Shown here in pieces: positions 7,057-12,903 of a stretch of DNA of 16,161 nt (positions within the stretch are counted from its first letter, which is position 1; each line of letters starts with the position of its first letter). The DNA comes from Dehalococcoidia bacterium. GTDB lineage: Bacteria > Chloroflexota > Dehalococcoidia > GIF9 > UBA5629. Position numbers and translations under genes: made by a program. Below the pieces are notes generated by a model. That model did no database searches. It was not told the origin of the DNA and saw nothing but the letters and a program-made list of their open reading frames with translations. Location: contig DTZC01000122.1 of NCBI GenBank assembly GCA_012961565.1, positions 1 to 16,161 of the forward strand. The letters run 5' to 3'.

Positions 7057-7074
7057 TCTCAACTGCTCCTGTCT

Positions 7075-8019
7075 TTACCCAACCTGCCACCTTTCAATCT
7101 GCCTCTCAATCTCTACATCACCAACATTAAAGACCGCCACTGCAGGACTGATGCGCTTAATCAGACCGGAAAGTACCTGCCCATGACCTATCTCAACAAA
7201 GGTAGTCACACCACTGGCTATCATGTTCTCCACAGAGCGCTGCCACTGGACACAGTTTATGATTTGGTCACTGAGTTCCTGCTTTATTGCAAAAACATCA
7301 GTGAGCGCCTGTGCCGTGACATTACCCACCACCGGAACCAGGGGTTCCGAGAAAGCTAGTTCCGAGATAGCGCCTCGCAGGCCTTCCAGTGCTGGTTGCA
7401 TCAGCCGCGAATGGAAGGCGCCGCTCACCTTCAAACGGATTATGCGGCGGGCGCCTTTTGCCTCGGCCAGACCAACGAACTTGGTCAGGTTCTCCTGAGC
7501 ACCGCTGACCACAATCTGCCCCGGACAGTTGATATTAGCAATCTCGGTGCCCGCCGAGTTACAGATGGCAGTCACAGTCTCCTGGTCAAGTCCCAGCACG
7601 GCAATCATGCCACCGGGACTGATCTCACCACACTCGTTCATCAAACGACCTCTCTCACGAACCAGACATACCGCTTGAGACAAATCAAGCACACCAGCAA
7701 CCACCAGCGCAGTATACTCACCCAAGCTGTGACCGGCGACGATGTCAGGAGATGGCAAGCTGTTACCAGCGAGCTCCTGGGCCGTCCTCAAACAGGCTAT
7801 GCTCACTGTCAGCACTGCAGGCTGAACATTAACCGTCCGCACCAGCTGCTCCTCCGGTCCCTCAAAACACAAGCGGGATAGCGGGAAGCCGAGAGCTGCA
7901 TCTGCCTCGCGGAACACCTCTCTGGCTGATGAATACCGCGAATAGAGTTCCAGTCCCATCCCCACCACCTGAGACCCCTGCCCTGGAAAAACGTAAGCTG
8001 TTTTCGCCTTCGTCGTCAA
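7075..8019 (-). CDS. fabD: Malonyl-CoA:ACP transacylase
   Basis: About 314 residues of the FabD acyltransferase fold, which moves malonyl from CoA to ACP for the two FabF enzymes. GQGSQ near the N-terminus, the nucleophile motif GHSLGEY, the conserved arginine region RERGRLM and the catalytic-histidine segment GAFHS are all present. The family's C-terminal GHG motif (EIGHGQVLSGLIKR) is there too. There is no ATG near the start. TTG at 8019, just after the fabK stop, gives an N-terminus of normal length; a TTG at 8040 would add seven residues and overlap fabK by 17 bases. An ATG at 8027 is out of frame and closes after three codons. Tight spacing with fabK implies translational coupling. The protein is cytoplasmic and looks complete. 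Confidence 0.93.
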   Translation of the reverse strand: MTTKAKTAYVFPGQGSQVVGMGLELYSRYSSAREVFREADAALGFPLSRLCFEGPEEQLVRTVNVQPAVLTVSIACLRTAQELAGNSLPSPDIVAGHSLGEYTALVVAGVLDLSQAVCLVRERGRLMNECGEISPGGMIAVLGLDQETVTAICNSAGTEIANINCPGQIVVSGAQENLTKFVGLAEAKGARRIIRLKVSGAFHSRLMQPALEGLRGAISELAFSEPLVPVVGNVTAQALTDVFAIKQELSDQIINCVQWQRSVENMIASGVTTFVEIGHGQVLSGLIKRISPAVAVFNVGDVEIERQIERWQVG

Positions 8020-8023
8020 ATCC

Positions 8024-8977
8024 TCATCCCCCCCACCCAAGATTGCCTAAACGGCTGATTATCTGCTCAGCCTCAAACACAATATCCTCGATGATTGCTT
8101 TTACCGGCTTTATTTCCTTTATCAGGCCAGCTATCTGTCCTGCCATAAGCGAACCCTCCTCAATGTCTCCCTGAATGACTCCCAGAGAAAGCCTGCCTCT
8201 ACCGAGTTCTTCCAACTCGGTAGTCGGTGCCCCGGCCTTTTCCAGAACCGAGAACTGGTGTGTCAGCCTGTTCTGCAAACAGCGCACGGGATGCCCCGTT
8301 GAGTGCCCGGTAACCACTGTGGCTCGGTCATGTGCCTGGATAAGCCGCTCCTTGAACTTGGGGTGGGCAATACACTCCTCGGAGCAAATAAATCGGGTGC
8401 CCATCTGTATTCCCTGAGCACCCAAGGCTAAAGCTGCCACTAGCCCCCGCCCATCACCAATACCGCCGGCTGCTATTACAGGCACCTTGACGCTGTTCAC
8501 TACCTGAGGTACCAGGGCCATGGTGGTCGTTTCACCAACATGACCGCCCGATTCCATTCCTTCAGCAATAATGACATCCGCCCCCGATCTTTCCAGGCGT
8601 CGAGCCAGAGCCACACTGGAGACGACCGGCATGACTTTAACCCCAGCCTCCTTCAAAGCAGGTAGATAAACACCAGGATTACCACCACCGAAGGTGATGA
8701 TACCCACACCCTCGTCAACAACCAGTTTCAGATTGTCTTTGAGGAAAGATGACATCATCATTATATTGACAGCGAAGGGCTTATCAGTCCTCTCCCTGGT
8801 CTGTCTGATTTGCTGCCGCAACCACTCCGGAGGAGCATCACCACTTCCTATTACCCCCAGACCACCGGCATTTGATACTGCTGACACCAGCTCCGCCGTT
8901 CCCAGCCAGGCCATTCCACCCTGAATGACGGGATAGCGTATGCCGAGCAGTTCGCAAATGGTAAGTTTAGATGCCAT
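8024..8977 (-). CDS. fabK: FMN-dependent enoyl-ACP reductase II (nitronate monooxygenase fold)
   Basis: A 317-residue TIM-barrel flavoprotein. FabK reduces trans-2-enoyl-ACP with NAD(P)H and FMN as the last step of each elongation cycle and replaces FabI in many bacteria. The motif AEGMESGGHVGE (138-149) with H146 matches the FabK active-site segment. GGIGDGRG (171-178) and GIQMGTRF (189-196) bind the FMN phosphate in this fold. Nitronate monooxygenases share the fold, but the position inside a fab operon between acpS and fabD, as in streptococcal-type clusters, makes FabK much more likely. No other enoyl reductase is in the window. The ATG at 8977 overlaps the end of acpS by 11 bases. Confidence 0.88.
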   Translation of the reverse strand: MASKLTICELLGIRYPVIQGGMAWLGTAELVSAVSNAGGLGVIGSGDAPPEWLRQQIRQTRERTDKPFAVNIMMMSSFLKDNLKLVVDEGVGIITFGGGNPGVYLPALKEAGVKVMPVVSSVALARRLERSGADVIIAEGMESGGHVGETTTMALVPQVVNSVKVPVIAAGGIGDGRGLVAALALGAQGIQMGTRFICSEECIAHPKFKERLIQAHDRATVVTGHSTGHPVRCLQNRLTHQFSVLEKAGAPTTELEELGRGRLSLGVIQGDIEEGSLMAGQIAGLIKEIKPVKAIIEDIVFEAEQIISRLGNLGWGG

Positions 8978-9335
8978 TTCCCATTACAAAAGCAACAGCG
9001 TATTGTTTGCTGTGAGCCAAGGTGACCGAAAAATCAGCGATGCCCACCTCACTGCTTCTTCTACGGGCACGCCCATGCAGCCGCACCCAAGGAACACCAT
9101 CGCTGTTGGCGATAATCTCGATGTCCCTCCAGCTAAGACCTCTGGCACCGCTCCCCAGTGCTTTCATCACCGCCTCCTTGGCGGCAAAGCGGGCAGCCAG
9201 GCTCGGTGCACCATGGCACAAATCCAGTTCCGCCTCAGTGTAGACCCGTTTCAGGAAGGAGTCCTGCCACCTCAATACGGCACGCTCGATTCGTGCTATC
9301 TCAATAATGTCAACCCCGATAACTGTCTTCGACAC
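8967..9335 (-). CDS. acpS: Holo-[acyl-carrier-protein] synthase
   Basis: A 122-residue AcpS-type phosphopantetheinyl transferase. It moves 4'-phosphopantetheine from CoA to the serine of AcpP. GVDIIEIARI (7-16) carries D9, and RFAAKEAVMKALG (49-61) carries E54 and K58; D9 and E54 are the expected magnesium ligands. The C-terminal VTLAHSKQYAVA matches the family's SH-containing strand, with Ala-His in place of the commoner Ser-His. The protein has a normal length and is cytoplasmic. It starts at GTG (9335), with GAGGGG overlapping the stop of the upstream fabF, from which it is separated by 15 bases. It overlaps fabK downstream. Placing the enzyme in the same operon as its substrate AcpP (acpP, then fabF, then acpS) makes sense. 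Confidence 0.93.
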   Translation of the reverse strand: MSKTVIGVDIIEIARIERAVLRWQDSFLKRVYTEAELDLCHGAPSLAARFAAKEAVMKALGSGARGLSWRDIEIIANSDGVPWVRLHGRARRRSSEVGIADFSVTLAHSKQYAVAFVMGNGI

Positions 9336-9350
9336 TTTGGAATCATCCCC

Positions 9351-10586
9351 TCAACTGTCACAAAATCTGCTGATAGTGATAGCCGCATTATGACCGCAGA
9401 AGCCGAAAGAATTAGAAACAGCTATGCGCACCTCGGCAGACCTGGCTACGCTGGGTACATAATCTAAATCGCATTCAGGGTCAGGATGTTCCAGGTTTAT
9501 CGTCGGTGGGATTATGCCTTCGTTTACCACCTTGCAGCAGACAATTGCCTCCAGCGCCCCCGCAGCACCCATCATATGCCCCACCATTGATTTTGTAGAG
9601 CTGACGGGAATATCGTATGCCCGGCTACCGAAAACCCTCTTTATAGCTCGCGTCTCACTGGCGTCATTCAACGGCGTGGAGGTGCCATGAGCGTTGATAT
9701 AGCCAACCTCGCTATAGTCTACACCGGCTAAAGCAAGCTCAATCGCCCTGGCTGCCGCCTCCCCATCTTCCTGGGGCTGCGTAACGTGGAAAGCATCCGA
9801 CGTCGCCCCATAACCGATGATCTCAGCCAATATGTTAGCTCCCCGCGACTTAGCATACTCCAGATTCTCCAGGACCAGCACAGCTGCACCCTCGCCGACA
9901 ACAAAACCATCACGCTGGGCATCAAAGGGTCGCGATGCCCTCTTAGGGTCAGCATTTCGGGATAGGGCACCGGTCTGTGAGAAGCCAGCGAGTCCGATAG
10001 GAGTAACCGCGGCATCAGTGCCGCCAGCAACCATCACCTTGATTTCACCCCATTTGACTATCTTATAAGCCATACCAATGGCATCAGTTCCTGTGGCACA
10101 AGCCGAAATCATGCTAAAATTGGCTCCTCTAATCCCGGTTATTATTGACAACTGACCTGGAGCACTATCAGCTATCATCATGGGAATAAGATAAGGGCTG
10201 ACTCGGGATGGTCCCCTGGTATTGAGGACTCCAAGTTGCTGCGCCAGGGAATCTATTCCACCGACACCGCTACCTATCAGGATACCGACATCATACCTGT
10301 TACTGTCATTTATCTTGAGCCTAGCATTCTCCATAGCCTGCAAGCTAGCCGCAATGGCGAATTGGGCAAACCTGTCCGTCCGCCGAGCTGTCGCTGGGTC
10401 GAGATAGTCAGTGGCATTGAAGCCTCTGACTTCAGCAGCTATCTTCACCTTGAAGTCAGTGGTATCAAATAGGCTAATATAATCTACGCCCGAGACACCA
10501 GCTATCAAGTTGCGCCAGGTATCCTCGATGTTCAAACCGAGCGGTGTCACCGCTCCATAACCGGTTACTACAACCCGGTTAGGCAC
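9351..10586 (-). CDS. fabF: 3-oxoacyl-[ACP] synthase II (copy beside acpP)
   Basis: A 411-residue KAS II. Catalytic residues are C163 (SACATG), H300 (NAHGTST) and H337 (MVGHMMG), with K332, so it should be active and is not a chain-length factor. The gating loop, normally GFGGxN, reads F394-G-F-C397-G-H-N: a TGC codon replaces the expected GGC glycine codon. This is unusual in a loop that moves during acyl transfer. It starts at GTG (10586), overlapping the acpP end by eight bases with AAGGTG just upstream, a coupled arrangement. The acpP-fabF pair is a common order in bacterial fatty-acid operons. It is clearly paralogous to the fabF at the other end of the operon; the two differ in the C-terminal loop and in the region 110-140 that lines the acyl pocket entrance. 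Confidence 0.94.
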   Translation of the reverse strand: MPNRVVVTGYGAVTPLGLNIEDTWRNLIAGVSGVDYISLFDTTDFKVKIAAEVRGFNATDYLDPATARRTDRFAQFAIAASLQAMENARLKINDSNRYDVGILIGSGVGGIDSLAQQLGVLNTRGPSRVSPYLIPMMIADSAPGQLSIITGIRGANFSMISACATGTDAIGMAYKIVKWGEIKVMVAGGTDAAVTPIGLAGFSQTGALSRNADPKRASRPFDAQRDGFVVGEGAAVLVLENLEYAKSRGANILAEIIGYGATSDAFHVTQPQEDGEAAARAIELALAGVDYSEVGYINAHGTSTPLNDASETRAIKRVFGSRAYDIPVSSTKSMVGHMMGAAGALEAIVCCKVVNEGIIPPTINLEHPDPECDLDYVPSVARSAEVRIAVSNSFGFCGHNAAITISRFCDS

Positions 10587-10827
10587 TTTGCACCTTCAAC
10601 ATCCTTTCGATTAGAGACACTATGTCTCCAACTGTGACAATCTCATCTAGGTCGTCCTCTGGCAAAGCAAAGCCAAAGGCATCCTCCAGCGCCAATGCCA
10701 CCTCAACCAGGTCCAGGGAATCTATATCCAGGTCATCCTTCAGCGAAGCATTTAAGACCACCTTCTGTTCCTCAATCCCGGGGTTCACCTTGCATATCGC
10801 TTTCTTGACTTCTTCAAACGGATCCAT
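10579..10827 (-). CDS. acpP: Acyl carrier protein
   Basis: An 82-residue acidic four-helix carrier. S37 in DIDSLDLVE is the site of 4'-phosphopantetheine attachment, and the following helix (VEVALALEDAFG) is the usual partner-recognition helix. The frame is open upstream to 10932, but GGAGG five bases before the ATG at 10827 and normal ACP length fix the start; the extra 35 codons are leader. It is the first gene of the fatty-acid operon. Its roughly 140-base leader contains a foldable element and a segment complementary to the Shine-Dalgarno region, so translation control is conceivable. The divergent neighbour is a two-component response regulator, 274 bases away. Confidence 0.95.
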   Translation of the reverse strand: MDPFEEVKKAICKVNPGIEEQKVVLNASLKDDLDIDSLDLVEVALALEDAFGFALPEDDLDEIVTVGDIVSLIERMLKVQSA

Positions 10828-10832
10828 AGCTA

Positions 10833-10838
10833 CCTCCC
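10833..10838 (-). promoter_or_regulatory. Shine-Dalgarno site of acpP
   Basis: GGGAGG on the minus strand, with five bases between it and the ATG at 10827. It rules out the longer in-frame starts. Confidence 0.8.
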
Positions 10839-10859
10839 AGATATTTTGAAAGTTTTTCT

Positions 10860-10924
10860 GTATCTCCCATCCAGTTATGCTGCCACTGCCTATGTGCAGT
10901 TTTTGCTCCATCTGGCTGGGATAC
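10860..10924 (-). promoter_or_regulatory. Foldable acpP leader element
   Basis: In the acpP leader, GTATC/GATAC, CCA/TGG and CCAG/CTGG form one stem interrupted by a two-base bulge and one mismatch (10912-10924 with 10860-10874). It encloses a perfect ACTGC/GCAGT hairpin (10896-10900 with 10885-10889). The upstream arm also contains TCCCAG (10916-10921), complementary to CTGGGA (10835-10840), which covers part of the acpP Shine-Dalgarno sequence. It matches no riboswitch class I recognise. Confidence 0.35.
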
Positions 10925-10974
10925 CTTGCCAAACATAGAATTCAGTAAGGCCCCAAAATTACTGTGCCATTTCA

Positions 10975-11003
10975 AATATCAGTGTATAGGCATTTTTTGT
11001 CAG
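10975..11003 (-). promoter_or_regulatory. Candidate promoter of the fatty-acid operon
   Basis: Minus-strand CTGACA (10998-11003, five of six to the -35 consensus) is followed after 17 bases by GATATT (10975-10980, four of six to the -10 consensus). Transcription would start near 10968 and yield a leader of about 140 bases. Confidence 0.4.
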
Positions 11004-11061
11004 GCACAAGGCTCCAGTGGACACCTACCAAAGGTCACATTGCGTCCCAAAGATACTGTCC

Positions 11062-11090
11062 TTGTGTCCCCCTTGTTGTAGTGATAAAAT
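11062..11090 (+). promoter_or_regulatory. Candidate promoter of the two-component operon
   Basis: TTGTGT (11062-11067) and TAAAAT (11085-11090, five of six to consensus) are 17 bases apart. The predicted transcription start near 11097 lies only about five bases before the ATG at 11102. No Shine-Dalgarno sequence precedes that ATG, in line with a leaderless message. Confidence 0.45.
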
Positions 11091-11101
11091 AGTTCATCAT
11101 C

Positions 11102-11806
11102 ATGAATAAGACAGTTCCTGCCTCTAACGCTGTTCAGAAGTCAGGTGTTACCAAAATCCTGCTAGCTGACGACCACCCTTTGTTGCGAAAAGCTCTGCGG
11201 GACCTCCTGGAGAAGGAAGGCGATTTTGAAATCGTGGGCGAGGCTGGCGACGGTGAGCAGGCAGTAACTCTCGCCCGCCAGTTGCTGCCCGATATGGTCA
11301 TCATGGACATAAGCATGCCCAACCTGGACGGTCTTGAGGCGACACGGCAGATTAAAGCGAGTAACCCAAGTATTATGGTGCTGGCACTCACTGTCCATAC
11401 CGATGATGAGTCTGTCCTGGAAATCCTACAGGCTGGAGCTGCCGGATATCTGGTAAAGAACCTGGTCACAGATGAAGTGGTCAGGTCTATTCGTGCCGTC
11501 CTGGCCGGGGAGATGGTGCTCTCCCCTTCGATAGGCAAACTTCTGCTCAAGTATGCCGCCCGCTATCCCACCAGGCCTCTATCACTCGGCACCGGGGAGA
11601 AGCTTTCCACCCGAGAGCTAGAAGTACTTAAGCTAACAGCCCGGGGGATGAGCAACAAAGATATTGCCCAAGCTCTGGGAATTAACCTGAGGACAGTCAA
11701 AGGACACCTGACTGATATCTTCTCCAAGATGAGTGTCGCCTCGCGGACAGAGGCGGTGATAACTGGCTTGCGAGCTGGCATTCTGTCACTGGATGACCTC
11801 CAATGA
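11102..11806 (+). CDS. NarL/FixJ-family response regulator
   Basis: A 234-residue transcription factor. The receiver domain (about 18-135) has the acid pair D23/D24, the phospho-acceptor D69 in VIMDISMP, T97 and K119. A linker leads to a LuxR-type helix-turn-helix (about 167-228) with LSTRELEVLKL and the recognition-helix segment NLRTVKGHL. Phosphorylation by the kinase encoded just downstream should change DNA binding. A 15-residue N-terminal extension precedes the receiver. No ribosome site is seen, and the putative promoter predicts a near-leaderless transcript. It is divergent from the acpP operon, so it could control fatty-acid synthesis, itself, or distant genes; the sequence does not say which. 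Confidence 0.93.
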   Translation: MNKTVPASNAVQKSGVTKILLADDHPLLRKALRDLLEKEGDFEIVGEAGDGEQAVTLARQLLPDMVIMDISMPNLDGLEATRQIKASNPSIMVLALTVHTDDESVLEILQAGAAGYLVKNLVTDEVVRSIRAVLAGEMVLSPSIGKLLLKYAARYPTRPLSLGTGEKLSTRELEVLKLTARGMSNKDIAQALGINLRTVKGHLTDIFSKMSVASRTEAVITGLRAGILSLDDLQ

Positions 11807-12903
11807 AACAGGTGCTTATGGATATAGCTGCCAATATCGGCTCCCAGAAACCGAAGGGCGTCCTCTACAACCGTCACTTCTGGATCATTGCCTGCGTCAT
11901 GGCTGGCCTCGTCCTGCTTTACAATGGCAGATACGTCGGCATTGCTCACTGGTTTCCCTGGCTCGAAGAGGTAGTATCCAGTCAGGGCATACATGCCTTC
12001 GTGCTCAGCTTTCTCTTCCTTATTCCGCTAACATATGCCAGCGCAGTCTTTCGCCTTCGAGGCACCTTCATAACCTGGGCACTGTTTCTCACGACAACAC
12101 TGCCGCGGACACTTTATGAATCACCTAATTTTGAGTCCTTGCTCAGAGTTGCCTTGTTCGCACTGGTAGCTCTGCTGCTCGGTATGTTCGTCGCCCTGGA
12201 CTATAACCCCCGCCCCAAAGAAGAGCCAGCAAAGCAAGCTAGAATCAGACGATTGGCATCACTGGCTCGGTTTCTCAAAATTCAGGAATATGAGCGGCAT
12301 CGCCTCGCCCGTGAACTGCACGACAATACCATACAGTCGCTGCTGGTTATAACTAACCGTGCCCACGCCCTGGAGGCAGGCGATTACGGTGAGCTTGCGC
12401 CCGAGGCGAAAAAACAGGCAGAACAGATAGTGGTAATGCTCCTGCACACCATCGATGATGTCCGCAGGCTAAGCCGCGACTTGAGACCGAGTATCCTAGA
12501 TAATATAGGTCTGCTACCTGCGCTTAGGTGGCTGACTGACAGCCTGAGCCAGGAAAGCGGCATCGGGATTGAAGTCCGCATAAATGGCAGGGAGCACAGA
12601 TTACAGCCCGAATTCGAACTCATCATCTTCCGCATAACCCAGGAAGCTTTGAAAAACGTGGTCCAGCACTCCCGAGCCACTAGAGCTACAGTGTCCCTGG
12701 ACTTCGTCAAGGACAATTTCAAGCTGACAATCGAAGACGATGGACAAGGTTTCCGACTGCCACAAAGAATGAGCGATTTTGCCGCCAAAGGCAAGTTGGG
12801 GCTGCACAGAATCGAACAGCAAGCCAGGTTAATTGACGGCAGTTTTCACATTTCCTCTCAGCCTGGTAAGGGAACAGTAGTTACCGTTGAAGCTAAGCCC
12901 TGA
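11803..12903 (+). CDS. Membrane sensor histidine kinase, HisKA_3 (NarX/DesK-like)
   Basis: A 366-residue kinase. Four hydrophobic segments (about 26-41, 64-81, 87-101 and 113-132) form the N-terminal membrane region, with no large periplasmic or PAS/GAF sensor. A short linker leads to the HisKA_3 dimerisation domain with H173 in RELHDNTIQ, then an ATPase domain with the N-box around N285 (ALKNVVQHS), DDGQGF (312-317) and KLGLHRI (331-337). The compact multi-helix sensor is the design of DesK-type kinases, which sense membrane state; that parallel is only architectural. The ATG overlaps the regulator stop (ATGA), so the pair is translationally coupled; an ATG at 11818 with AGGTG upstream is an alternative start. 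Its 3' end overlaps the opposing activase gene by 11 bases. Confidence 0.92.
   Translation: MKQVLMDIAANIGSQKPKGVLYNRHFWIIACVMAGLVLLYNGRYVGIAHWFPWLEEVVSSQGIHAFVLSFLFLIPLTYASAVFRLRGTFITWALFLTTTLPRTLYESPNFESLLRVALFALVALLLGMFVALDYNPRPKEEPAKQARIRRLASLARFLKIQEYERHRLARELHDNTIQSLLVITNRAHALEAGDYGELAPEAKKQAEQIVVMLLHTIDDVRRLSRDLRPSILDNIGLLPALRWLTDSLSQESGIGIEVRINGREHRLQPEFELIIFRITQEALKNVVQHSRATRATVSLDFVKDNFKLTIEDDGQGFRLPQRMSDFAAKGKLGLHRIEQQARLIDGSFHISSQPGKGTVVTVEAKP

Noticed and set aside
7396..7881. 161-codon plus-strand open frame opposite fabD
   Set aside because: It lies entirely within the well-supported fabD on the other strand and shows no motif of its own.
10828..10932. N-terminal extension of AcpP by 35 residues
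   Set aside because: The GGAGG site before 10827 and normal ACP length make this leader sequence.
10945..10970. Sigma-54-like promoter (TGGCAC followed by TTGG on the minus strand)
   Set aside because: The required GC at -12 is not at the fixed spacing from the GG at -24.
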